A stretch of DNA of 54,910 bases from OLB11 sp044234005 (GTDB lineage Bacteria; Bacteroidota; Bacteroidia; Chitinophagales; Chitinophagaceae): NCBI GenBank assembly GCA_044234005.1, contig JBIIJE010000004.1, positions 1 to 54,910 on the forward strand. The letters are read 5' to 3'. The notes beneath the pieces are model-generated. The model saw only the letters and a list, made by a program, of their open reading frames with translations. It was not told the origin of the DNA and did no database searches. Made by a program: the position numbers and the translations under genes. Below, piece by piece: positions 24,507-32,955 of the stretch. Positions within the stretch are counted from its first letter, which is position 1, and the number at the start of each line of letters is the position of its first letter.

Positions 24507-25616
24507 AAAGGTCTGAACGAATTGAATACCTCTATTTGACTTCTCCTGATTATTCGCGAAATTGTAATCTAGAGGATTCAACGTACTGATTTTTTGTGTA
24601 AACGGAATATAGAATTCGTCAGTTTCGAGAATCCCTTTAACTGTATTCGGATTAATAAAATTTATACAACCGCATGCCATGGCTTCAAAAGTGCCAATGC
24701 CAGGAAAACCGCAGATTTCTTCGCCTACTATGGCAAATTTATGTTGGTTGTAGGCTTCCACAATATCTATACTAAAGTATTTTTTTTGTGAAACTTTTTT
24801 AGACTGGAATATTTTTTTCCACCAACTACTACTTGGAGCAGCCCAAGGGCTATTTAAACAAGTAATTGCATGTTTATTATTTTCTTGTTGGTCGTACAAA
24901 GTTCTTCTATTGATATGAAACGAATCTGCTTGCCAATCTTTTACAAGGAAACTAAATTGTGGATATTCTTCTATCGGGTGAAATGTGCCTGTTGAAATTA
25001 TTTTATCTAATTTTTGTTCAAAAGGAACTTTGCATTGAAAACGTTCATTAATATAAAATGGGGAAAGCAGAAATTCTTGTTGATACCAAGGAAAATACTT
25101 CTGAAAAAATGGATGAGAACTAACATCGCTATCACCACACAATACAATATTAGAAATTTTATGTAATTGTTTTGAGACTTCAATCGTATTTAAATAGTAA
25201 TGAGATAAATGAACAAAGGATTTATTAAACTTGTTGAGATATTGAAAAATGCGGTTGGCGTATCTAAGATTATAAAGCTGAAAGAAGAATATATTATCCT
25301 CTGGTTTAGGGTTTAATTTATCAAGCCAACGAATTTTATACTCACTATCAATTGCATTGAGCTTCTTCCATTGTTTGAGTTCAAAACTAATAATCAATTT
25401 TCTTGCAAAGACAGGAAAAATGTGAAGTAGCTTTTCGGGTATGATACCAGAGCAATTATCACTAGCTATTAGTTCTATTTGCTTTCCTTCGGTAAAAATA
25501 TCAGCCAAGTAATTATACTTCTTGAGCGGTTTTCTTTTTAAGAACCTATAATAGAGGGGTTCCCATATAAAATCATCTCTATGCGGGTTAAGAATATATA
25601 ATTTTTTCGGGTTCAA
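24456..25616 (-). CDS. Glycosyltransferase-like protein
   Basis: A 386-residue protein. The C-terminal region, FAIVGEEICGFPGIGTFEAMACGCINFINP, resembles the donor-binding E-x7-E region of GT-B enzymes. The N-terminal half (MNPKKLYILNPHRDDFIWEPLYYRF) has no motif I recognise. Context in the cluster supports a glycosyltransferase. It is the last gene of the long minus-strand operon from 34.8 kb, 12 bases after the nucleotidyltransferase, and its 3' end overlaps the polymerase-like gene on the other strand by 51 bases. Confidence 0.65.
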   Translation of the reverse strand: MNPKKLYILNPHRDDFIWEPLYYRFLKRKPLKKYNYLADIFTEGKQIELIASDNCSGIIPEKLLHIFPVFARKLIISFELKQWKKLNAIDSEYKIRWLDKLNPKPEDNIFFFQLYNLRYANRIFQYLNKFNKSFVHLSHYYLNTIEVSKQLHKISNIVLCGDSDVSSHPFFQKYFPWYQQEFLLSPFYINERFQCKVPFEQKLDKIISTGTFHPIEEYPQFSFLVKDWQADSFHINRRTLYDQQENNKHAITCLNSPWAAPSSSWWKKIFQSKKVSQKKYFSIDIVEAYNQHKFAIVGEEICGFPGIGTFEAMACGCINFINPNTVKGILETDEFYIPFTQKISTLNPLDYNFANNQEKSNRGIQFVQTFLSRSACVSRFMKNFIN

Positions 25617-25628
25617 TTATTTTAATAA

Positions 25629-26366
25629 TTAAATGAGCGGCAAATATAATTCTAAATCTTCGGGCGTGCCAATTCCATGCATCTGCTCTTGTGAAATGGT
25701 ATAAGTAATTATTTTCTTGTTGTCGTGAACTAAATAATTATAAACAGGGCAGGTATAAAATTCATTATTAACCCTATCATTTTGAACTATCATTTCAATG
25801 GCACCTTCACAAAATTCTTTTCCTTTAGCAAAAAAGTAAATGCCAACAGTAGCCAGATTGGAAATAGCTTGTTTTTCTTTTACCTCGGTTACATATCCTT
25901 CATGATTTATTTTGGCAAACGACCATTTAGGATTTAATGCATTATCTTCAAAACAAAGAATTGAGCCGTCAGCTTTTTTCGAGAAACAATCGGATAGATA
26001 TTCTAAAATAGAGACATCAACAATTTGATCAGAATTTACAACCAATAATGGAATATCATTATTAATTAATTTGAAAGCACTGAGTATGGTACACGCAGTT
26101 CCTTCCGTTAATTTGTCAAGGCAAATGATGTCAACAGAATATTTAGATTTGAGATAGTCTATTACATCTTTATTATTTTCCACATGCGATTTTCTAGCCA
26201 CTAAAATAAATTTAGCATTTGGAACATTTACATTTTCCATCACACGCTCTATCATAGGCTTCCCTTTTACATCAATAAACGGTTTGGGTTTTTCGAAGCC
26301 GGCATTTGCAAACCGACTGCCCTCACCCGCCATAGGTATTAGTATATTAATTTCTTGATAACTCAT
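25629..26366 (-). CDS. Sugar-phosphate nucleotidyltransferase, intact signature
   Basis: A 245-residue NTP-transferase-fold protein. The N-terminus, NILIPMAGEGSRFANAGFEKPKPFID, has the complete nucleotide-binding loop (G-x-G-S-R-F) and the K-P-K-P motif. LLVVNSDQIVD carries the metal-binding Asp. In this protein group the acceptor is often a phosphorylated non-hexose (such as glycerol, fructose or heptose phosphates) with CTP, but this is not decidable here. It sits in a module cupin-nucleotidyltransferase-HAD-GDPD. Spacing to the cupin gene is 2 bases, indicating one operon. Confidence 0.78.
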   Translation of the reverse strand: MSYQEINILIPMAGEGSRFANAGFEKPKPFIDVKGKPMIERVMENVNVPNAKFILVARKSHVENNKDVIDYLKSKYSVDIICLDKLTEGTACTILSAFKLINNDIPLLVVNSDQIVDVSILEYLSDCFSKKADGSILCFEDNALNPKWSFAKINHEGYVTEVKEKQAISNLATVGIYFFAKGKEFCEGAIEMIVQNDRVNNEFYTCPVYNYLVHDNKKIITYTISQEQMHGIGTPEDLELYLPLI

Positions 26367-26368
26367 GA

Positions 26369-26692
26369 TTATTCAACAATGTATTTATCATTTTTTACAC
26401 TTGGTGTTTTTACTACAAATGTGATTGTGTCTTCAAGTACTTCAAAATCTGTACTTTCATTTTTATTGATTACAACAATGCTTCCCTCCTCAATAATTTG
26501 ATTATTCATTTTTACTTTCCCTTTCCCAATTACTGTATATTCAATAGCCTCTTTATGATAGTGGCTTTTTTCTTTATCGCCAGCTTGATAATATTTTACT
26601 GATATTTCAAAATCAGTTCGCTCATCCAAACTAGGTTTAAAATCACCGATGAACCATCCACCTACAAAGTCTTTAATATTGTGTATTTTCAT
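26369..26692 (-). CDS. Small cupin-domain protein
   Basis: A 107-residue single cupin barrel. The first cupin motif is visible as SHYHKEAIEYTVIGKGKV (H-x-H, Glu, Gly). In the second motif, VVINKNESTDFEV, the usual metal-binding His is not evident, so the metal site may be incomplete. Such small cupins in polysaccharide loci can be epimerases, isomerases or ligand-binding regulators. It is wedged between two nucleotidyltransferase paralogues with 2-3 base spacers, which suggests it acts on the same sugar pathway. Confidence 0.75.
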   Translation of the reverse strand: MKIHNIKDFVGGWFIGDFKPSLDERTDFEISVKYYQAGDKEKSHYHKEAIEYTVIGKGKVKMNNQIIEEGSIVVINKNESTDFEVLEDTITFVVKTPSVKNDKYIVE

Positions 26693-26695
26693 TAA

Positions 26696-27430
26696 TTATA
26701 AAATATTTTTAGTAAGATAATCTTCAAATTCTTTAATTTTCTGTGTTGAGTATAACGATAAATATTCAGATGTTTTAATGGGATGGTGTTCAATATTTTT
26801 GCCTGATAATATGAATTGATTGAGGACGGCAGAAATATAAAAATTTCCATTAAGATTATCATGGTCCATGATGGTTTGGAAGGCATGTTTAATAAAAGAC
26901 TCAAATGTTTTGAAATAATAGAACCCGGCAATGGCATTTTTACTTATAGGATTTTTTTCTGCGAATTGAACTGCTTTCATGTTATCATCTAAAACATATG
27001 ACCAACGTGGATGAACTGAATTAAAAGTGAGTACAGATGCATCTAACTTATTTTTACGAAAAGACTGAATGATTTTATTCAAATCGGCTAGTATTATTTG
27101 ATCTGAATTGATAATAATACATTCTTCTTTATGCGAAATTTGATCAATCGCCATTAATACCGAACATACGGACCCTGAGGTTGTATTTTTTAGATACACG
27201 ATTTTAACTTTTTCGCTAAGCAGCAGCAGCGTATTGTCAATATGATACTTCGAACATATACTCTCCTGCAGAATAAAATAGATATGATTAATACCTTCTA
27301 TTTTCGACAGATTTTCAATAACATATTGAATAAGTGGTTTCCCGTGAAGATCGATTAAAGGTTTGGGATATAGATACTCACTACCTTCTTGTACCTGTTC
27401 GATGTGAGCCATTGGAACAATTATATTCAT
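26696..27430 (-). CDS. Nucleotidyltransferase paralogue with degenerate nucleotide-binding loop
   Basis: A 244-residue homologue of the gene at 25.6-26.4 kb (shared pattern IVPMA, PKPLIDLHGKPLIQYV, INSDQIILADL, NGNFYISAVLNQ). The loop that should read G-x-G-S-R-F is replaced by MAHIEQVQEGSEYLYPKP, so the Arg and glycines that bind the nucleotide phosphates are missing. It may be a regulatory partner of the intact paralogue or use a different substrate. It lies between the HAD and cupin genes in the same operon, with spacers of 2-3 bases. Confidence 0.7.
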   Translation of the reverse strand: MNIIVPMAHIEQVQEGSEYLYPKPLIDLHGKPLIQYVIENLSKIEGINHIYFILQESICSKYHIDNTLLLLSEKVKIVYLKNTTSGSVCSVLMAIDQISHKEECIIINSDQIILADLNKIIQSFRKNKLDASVLTFNSVHPRWSYVLDDNMKAVQFAEKNPISKNAIAGFYYFKTFESFIKHAFQTIMDHDNLNGNFYISAVLNQFILSGKNIEHHPIKTSEYLSLYSTQKIKEFEDYLTKNIL

Positions 27431-27432
27431 GC

Positions 27433-28050
27433 TTATGCGAGACTTGTAATTTTTTGAGTAATAGCTTGATAGGTAACATCGTGTATATTATTTACTCTTA
27501 AAACATGAGCTCCACTGGCCTTAGCAGCTTTTACGCCATTCTCATTGTCTTCTACAACTAGACATTCAGGAGGTTTTAATTTTAAAAGCTTAATCGCTTT
27601 GATATACATTTCAGGATCTGGCTTGCCTTTTACCACATCCTGATTGGAAAGAAAAAATTCGAGGTAAGAGATTAACGAGGATTTCTCCATCATTACTTCT
27701 ATGGTTTTACGAATAGAATTGCTACAAACCGCAAGACGATAACCATCATTTTTTAATTTTGACAAGGCATATTGGTGGTGAAAAATAGGTTTACATTTAT
27801 TGTAAATAATTTCCATGGTGTATTGTTGCTTCAATCCATCTATAAAGGTATGCAGCCCTTTAGGAATTCTACCTTCGAGCGTCAACATTTCAAGCTTCTT
27901 TTTTGTAGGAAGACCATCGAAAGTAACTAAATGCTCATATCTATTGATTTCTTGACCGAAATGTTGCAATGCTTTATTGAGGGCTTCATAATGCCAATCT
28001 TTTGCATCTATAAGCACTCCGTCCATGTCAAATATTACTGCTTTAATCAT
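27433..28050 (-). CDS. HAD-superfamily phosphatase (beta-phosphoglucomutase-like)
   Basis: A 205-residue hydrolase. Motif I is IKAVIFDMDGVLID (nucleophile Asp and the second Asp two residues later), motif II LAVCSNS, and motifs III/IV GKPDPEMY and CLVVEDNENGVKAAKASGAHVL. The alpha-helical cap between motifs I and II gives the beta-phosphoglucomutase/phosphatase type. The start at 28050 (M-I-K-A-V) is chosen because the longer frame adds 46 residues unlike the family. It overlaps the GDPD-like gene by 8 bases. It probably dephosphorylates a sugar phosphate in the surface-polymer pathway. Confidence 0.85.
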   Translation of the reverse strand: MIKAVIFDMDGVLIDAKDWHYEALNKALQHFGQEINRYEHLVTFDGLPTKKKLEMLTLEGRIPKGLHTFIDGLKQQYTMEIIYNKCKPIFHHQYALSKLKNDGYRLAVCSNSIRKTIEVMMEKSSLISYLEFFLSNQDVVKGKPDPEMYIKAIKLLKLKPPECLVVEDNENGVKAAKASGAHVLRVNNIHDVTYQAITQKITSLA

Positions 28051-28681
28051 ATAGTTCAAAATAGTTTTTTGCGAGTTCGGGAAAATCGGTGCAAAGTAAG
28101 ATTTTCGAATTAGAGTGCCATGCATTTTCTTTAATAAATGCCCATTGAGCTTCATGGTTTCTGCCGTGTAATTCAGATGATACAACACATAATTTCTTGT
28201 TCTGAGCTAATAAATCTTCAATTAATTTGTAATCGTACCATTCGGTTACAAATGCATCTAGCCAAAATCCATCCGATGTGTTCGTCAGCTCCGGGTTTAA
28301 TGTTTCGAATTCACTAAGCCTCACTAAATAGGGTATTTCAGCCTTCTGATAGCGTAAGGTTTCTGGCACACTCATATCAAACACAACATAATTTGTGATG
28401 GCGTGAGCCTGCAATGAATCAGTTAAAATGGATGATAGACCATCGGCCTTTATATTCAAAGCAAGGCACCCTTTCGCGTTTAACTCATTATAACAAGTAA
28501 GTAGGGTTGTGAGTGAATAACTTTCTTCTGAAGCGATATCATGCGATATAACTAGCTCCCCCTTATAATCTCGAATATCGGTTTCTATACCAAAGCCCAT
28601 TTCAAATGCCAATTTCATACTAGCTAATGAGTTTTTTTCTTCTAAGACTTTCCAGTATCCGCGGTGGGCAAGTATTTGCAT
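28043..28681 (-). CDS. Glycerophosphodiester phosphodiesterase-like protein
   Basis: A 212-residue PLC-like phosphodiesterase. The GDPD catalytic set is visible: His6-Arg7 in LAHRGYW, Glu33 and Asp35 in IETDIRD, and His47 in VISHD. The protein is short for a GDPD (usually 240 or more) and has no signal peptide, so it would be cytoplasmic. In the polysaccharide operon it may hydrolyse a phosphodiester intermediate rather than lipid-derived glycerophosphodiesters. It overlaps the HAD gene by 8 bases. Confidence 0.75.
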   Translation of the reverse strand: MQILAHRGYWKVLEEKNSLASMKLAFEMGFGIETDIRDYKGELVISHDIASEESYSLTTLLTCYNELNAKGCLALNIKADGLSSILTDSLQAHAITNYVVFDMSVPETLRYQKAEIPYLVRLSEFETLNPELTNTSDGFWLDAFVTEWYDYKLIEDLLAQNKKLCVVSSELHGRNHEAQWAFIKENAWHSNSKILLCTDFPELAKNYFELYD

Positions 28682-28685
28682 AGAT

Positions 28686-29909
28686 TTAAATTTTTTTATA
28701 GACGTTTAAATATTTTTTTATGGCTAACGATAAACTAAGTATTTCGTTTGTTTTCTGTGATATAGCATTTTCATTGAATGTAAGTAATTGTGGAATAGTT
28801 GCAACAACCTCTTTCCAGTTTATGGAGTTGAAATTGAGTACAAGTCCGCCACCTATTTTTTCTAGAATTTCTTTCACATCGCCTACACCTTCATTAGTAA
28901 TAACCGGAATGCCCATAGCCAATACTTCGCCTAACTTTGTGGGGGAACTCGACATTTTCGAATAAACAGGTTTAATAAAACTTACATTAATGTCGCTTGC
29001 TTTGAGTAATAGTGGAACTTGTTGTCGTGAAGCTTCTTTAATGATGAAGCTATCTAAACTTAGGTTACGAGCAAAAATTTCTTTTGTAACGAATTCTTTA
29101 GGGGTGTGAGTGACAAGCAGAAATTGAGCGTTGCTATATCGCATTTTAATTTCTGAAAATAAATCCAACATTTCAGGCAACATATACCAAGATCCTAACG
29201 CACCTAGATAACTTAGCACAAAGGTATCGTTACTCAAACCTAAGTTTTGTTTAGCTTTATTTTTTTCATCTTCGGTACGAACCTTAAATAACTGAGTATC
29301 TACAGAGCAGGGAATGACGTATATCGGTGTTGTGTGTTTATAACTTGGCCAAGTTTCAATTTCTTTTTTAGCAGCATCTGTTAAGGATATGATGGCATTT
29401 GCATGAGCTATATATTCTTTTTCCTTCTGTTTGTAAAAAGAGTAAATCTGTCTATAAATCCATTTATGCTGAGGCCATGCGCCACCATCTTTTTTTTCAT
29501 CAGCCCAAAAACCACGCATATCAAAAATAAATTTTGTATCAAATTTTTGCTTCAAGAGAAGTCCTAACTCAGCCGCGATATAGCTTCTGCAATGTATGAT
29601 TTCGAATTTTTTTTGCGCATATAATCTCAGTGCATTTTTGCGCAACAGCCATCGATCGTAAATTTTACTTACTATTGGAATTTGACTATGAAATGGTAAA
29701 GGATGCCAATCTATGTCGTGTTTTATGCATTGAGTTTCTATTTCATTTCTCAGTTTGGCATATCGATCAGGTTTTTCGAAACTTAATATAGTAAAATGAT
29801 TGTCTGCACTTGAAATACCTTGGATGTATGGCAAGATTTGACTTTGACCTAGCGGGTCGGTTAAGCCATCATATGTTATGAATAAGATATTGCGGCGAAT
29901 TACATCCAT
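28686..29909 (-). CDS. Glycosyltransferase family 4
   Basis: A 407-residue GT-B enzyme. The N-terminal domain begins RNILFITYDGLTDPLGQSQILPYIQGIS, typical of a group of GT4 enzymes in surface-polysaccharide clusters. The C-terminal domain starts FVLSYLGALGSWYMLPEMLDLF and has LLKASDINVSFIKP and SSPTKLGEVLAMGIPVITNEG, where the donor-binding Glu lies. Its start overlaps the end of the AsnB-like gene by 10 bases, so translation is coupled. Confidence 0.87.
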   Translation of the reverse strand: MDVIRRNILFITYDGLTDPLGQSQILPYIQGISSADNHFTILSFEKPDRYAKLRNEIETQCIKHDIDWHPLPFHSQIPIVSKIYDRWLLRKNALRLYAQKKFEIIHCRSYIAAELGLLLKQKFDTKFIFDMRGFWADEKKDGGAWPQHKWIYRQIYSFYKQKEKEYIAHANAIISLTDAAKKEIETWPSYKHTTPIYVIPCSVDTQLFKVRTEDEKNKAKQNLGLSNDTFVLSYLGALGSWYMLPEMLDLFSEIKMRYSNAQFLLVTHTPKEFVTKEIFARNLSLDSFIIKEASRQQVPLLLKASDINVSFIKPVYSKMSSSPTKLGEVLAMGIPVITNEGVGDVKEILEKIGGGLVLNFNSINWKEVVATIPQLLTFNENAISQKTNEILSLSLAIKKYLNVYKKI

Positions 29910-31801
29910 TTATCACACCACATTTGTAACATTAATAGGTACCATACTTTTGGCCCTAACGCTTCCTTGCCATCATAGAAAGATTCTTTATACTGAATTA
30001 CTTTTGACCAATTCAAAAGACCAAATTTTTGAACTTGATTTTCAGATAAATGAAAATCAACTAATCCTTTTAACTCATTCAGGAGCCATTTCGAAATTGG
30101 AATTGCAAAACCCATTTTGGGTCTTTCCATCATTTCTTTTGGCAAGTATTGATGAACAATTTCTTTGAGAATAAATTTTTTAGTACCTTGGTGATATTTA
30201 TACTCGGTTGGCAAAGTAGCGGCCCATTCAATCACATGCTGATCTAAAAATGGTTCTCTACCTTCGAGGCTAGCACTCATGGTTGCTCGATCTACCTTTT
30301 GCATGATATCATCAGGTAAATAAGTATGATAATCTATCGCCATCATAAAACTGATTTCATCAAAATACTCCGATTTCAATTCGGAACTGCTGTGCGAAGT
30401 AATTATCTTTTTATAAAACGGTGCCAAAAGTTCTTCCACTTCACTGTCGTTCATATCAGCAGTCATATTCTTCATAAGTGATTGTACAGAAGTTTCTTTT
30501 AATAAATCTTGTAATTTTTTATACCTAAAATTAATTAGAGGGTCTTTGCCAATGAATGGGATATGTTTCGGTGATATGTGTTGCATGGCTCCTGCTAATG
30601 CGTGGCGGAAGAACTTTGGTACTTTTCTTATTTTGCCTAAATAACGACTTACGTAATCGTATCTATTATATCCTGCAAAAATTTCATCACCTGCATCAGC
30701 ACTTAAAGCCACAGTCACTTTTTCTCTTGCTATTTGGCTTACCAGCATGGTTGGTAATGCACTGCTATCAGCGAAAGGCTCATCATAATAAAATGGCAAA
30801 TCGTGAATAAGCTTTAGAATGTCGTTTTCTGCACAATAATATTCAATATGATCGGTTCCTAATATATCAGCAATCTTTTTTGCGAAAGGCGCTTCGTTCA
30901 ATTTTTCATCCCCTACACCAATTGTAAAAGTTTTTAATTTTTCGGTACTATTTTTTTGAAGTAAAGTAGCCACACTTGCACTATCGTAACCACCACTTAA
31001 AAAAACGCCTACAGGCACGTCTGCAACCATTCGATATTGGAATGCTTTTGTAAGAATTCGCTCTGTTTCGGTTTTAGCTTCTTCAAATGAAATATTTAAT
31101 TTGGGTTTATTATAGGAATCATAAACATTCCAATATTGGTTTAATTCAAAATTTTTATTCCTTAAATTCAACGTAAAGTAATGGCCAGGCAATAGTTTTT
31201 GACAATATTCAAAAATGCAATGTGGAGCATTGATGTAACCATATTGGAGAAAGCTTGCGACAGAACTTACATTAACTTTTTTTACAAAATTCGGATGTTG
31301 ATGAAAAGCTTTCAGCTCAGATGTAAATAAGAAAAGACCTTCATGCCAATAATAAAAAAAAGGTTTTACACCTACTCTATCTCGACACGCAAATATTTCT
31401 TGCTTTTGTTTATCTAAAATAACAATAGCAAACATGCCAATTAATTTATGCAGAAAATCTTTACCCCAAACCTGATAAGCATGTATGACAACTTCGGTGT
31501 CGCTTGTACTCACAAATGAATGACCTAACTGAATGAGTTCCTCTTTTATTTCTTGATAGTTATATATTTCGCCATTCAATAAAATACTGTAATGCGCATA
31601 ATGCATAGGCTGCGTGCCACCTGAAGATAAATCAATGATACTTAATCTTCGATGACCAAACCCAATTTGACTTTCTGCAATTGTATCAACACTATATCCT
31701 TCGCCATCAGGACCTCTATGAACCATAGTTCGGTTCATGTTTTGCAAAATTTCAAGCGATGACTTGCGATTAAAATCAATAAATCCGGTTATGCCACACA
31801 T
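29900..31801 (-). CDS. asnB: Asparagine synthetase-like amidotransferase (first paralogue)
   Basis: A 633-residue protein. The N-terminal glutaminase domain (residues 2 to about 200) starts MCGITGFID with the Cys2 nucleophile and HRGPDGEG. The synthetase domain holds the ATP-binding loop GVFLSGGYDSASVA near residue 265. Both active sites appear intact. Free asparagine synthesis is possible, but AsnB homologues inside polysaccharide clusters commonly amidate sugar carboxylates (uronamides), as proposed for WbpS; that is an inference here. The operon holds a second copy, with a glycosyltransferase between them. Confidence 0.85.
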   Translation of the reverse strand: MCGITGFIDFNRKSSLEILQNMNRTMVHRGPDGEGYSVDTIAESQIGFGHRRLSIIDLSSGGTQPMHYAHYSILLNGEIYNYQEIKEELIQLGHSFVSTSDTEVVIHAYQVWGKDFLHKLIGMFAIVILDKQKQEIFACRDRVGVKPFFYYWHEGLFLFTSELKAFHQHPNFVKKVNVSSVASFLQYGYINAPHCIFEYCQKLLPGHYFTLNLRNKNFELNQYWNVYDSYNKPKLNISFEEAKTETERILTKAFQYRMVADVPVGVFLSGGYDSASVATLLQKNSTEKLKTFTIGVGDEKLNEAPFAKKIADILGTDHIEYYCAENDILKLIHDLPFYYDEPFADSSALPTMLVSQIAREKVTVALSADAGDEIFAGYNRYDYVSRYLGKIRKVPKFFRHALAGAMQHISPKHIPFIGKDPLINFRYKKLQDLLKETSVQSLMKNMTADMNDSEVEELLAPFYKKIITSHSSSELKSEYFDEISFMMAIDYHTYLPDDIMQKVDRATMSASLEGREPFLDQHVIEWAATLPTEYKYHQGTKKFILKEIVHQYLPKEMMERPKMGFAIPISKWLLNELKGLVDFHLSENQVQKFGLLNWSKVIQYKESFYDGKEALGPKVWYLLMLQMWCDKWM

Positions 31802-31805
31802 ACTT

Positions 31806-32939
31806 TTATGGATTAGTTTTTGTTGGAAATAAAAGTTGAATAACTTTTTGAATTTTTGCTTCCCATGTTAAGTGTTTCTGTGTAAAATTTTTAAGCTCGC
31901 TTGAATAATTTGGATTGTTCGCTTGCAAAGATTCAAAAAAATCAACCAACTTATTCAATTCTATCGGACTATCATCTAAAGGAACCTTAAATATGAACTG
32001 AGATACAGTTTCGAAATCTCGATCATGTGCAGCCAGTATAATTGGCAATCCAACAGCAGCATATTCACGCGCTTTGAGTGTGGATTCTTCTACAATATTT
32101 TTCCTATGTACCGCTAAGGCGCCAACGCCCACATGAGCTTTATCATATAATTTTTTTAACGATTCCCCATATTTTTCGCCATAGAAGGTAACATATGAGT
32201 CCAATGCTTTTTCTTTTACTAGAGATTGCAATGTATTCGATTCGCTACCCCGGCCTATAATCATCAATTGGATCTCTTTTTTGGGGTTTTGCTGTAAATA
32301 ATAATTTGCCAAACCTTCAATCATTCTATCAATGCCATGCCAATAAAATACGGATGATACCATAATTAAGTGAAGAACATTTTTTTCTTTCAAGGGGGTA
32401 GTAGGTTGGATAATATTCTTATCTATTCCATTTCCCATTTTAATACAAGGAATATTATAGATTTCATCTTGACCACAATATGTAATGATAAAGTCAACAT
32501 AATTATGCAGTGATTTCGAATAAATAAAATTTGTGATAGACCAGCTTTTATCAAATCTTGAATTAATTTCCTTAATAAAAGGGAAAGTTCCATATTCATA
32601 GATTACTTTTTTCGCCACGGATTTACATTGCTTAGTAAATGACCAAAACCAGGGTGTAATTAAACCCGCTCTAATCCAAACAAAATCATAAGATTTATGG
32701 ATAAGCGTTTTGTTAATCACATCAAATTTTGAAAGATGCTGCCAACGACGTATGTATTTATTGCTAGAAAAAGAAAAGAGGCAAGTATCATTAAAATAAA
32801 TTCCAGTGGTTGCAAAATGAATAATGTCTAATTCAATATTTAAGTAATTGAACGCATCAATTATTTCACTAAATTTTTTATTGACACTAGTATGCGTATC
32901 TACGTCACGGAAAATAGGATAATATACTAGTACCTTCAT
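31806..32939 (-). CDS. Glycosyltransferase (GT-B, group 1 type)
   Basis: A 377-residue protein. The C-terminal half has LHLIMVSSVFYWHGIDRMIEGLANY, IQLMIIGRGSE and YDKAHVGVGALAVHRKNIVEESTLKAREYAAVGLPIILA, the donor-binding region of GT-B enzymes. The start at 32939 (M-K-V-L-V-Y-Y-P) is chosen; the open frame continues to 33038 but would overlap the upstream asnB-like gene and lacks family character. It is sandwiched between the two AsnB-like genes with gaps of 4 and 16 bases. Confidence 0.8.
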   Translation of the reverse strand: MKVLVYYPIFRDVDTHTSVNKKFSEIIDAFNYLNIELDIIHFATTGIYFNDTCLFSFSSNKYIRRWQHLSKFDVINKTLIHKSYDFVWIRAGLITPWFWSFTKQCKSVAKKVIYEYGTFPFIKEINSRFDKSWSITNFIYSKSLHNYVDFIITYCGQDEIYNIPCIKMGNGIDKNIIQPTTPLKEKNVLHLIMVSSVFYWHGIDRMIEGLANYYLQQNPKKEIQLMIIGRGSESNTLQSLVKEKALDSYVTFYGEKYGESLKKLYDKAHVGVGALAVHRKNIVEESTLKAREYAAVGLPIILAAHDRDFETVSQFIFKVPLDDSPIELNKLVDFFESLQANNPNYSSELKNFTQKHLTWEAKIQKVIQLLFPTKTNP

Positions 32940-32955
32940 GCTGTTCGTAAAATCT

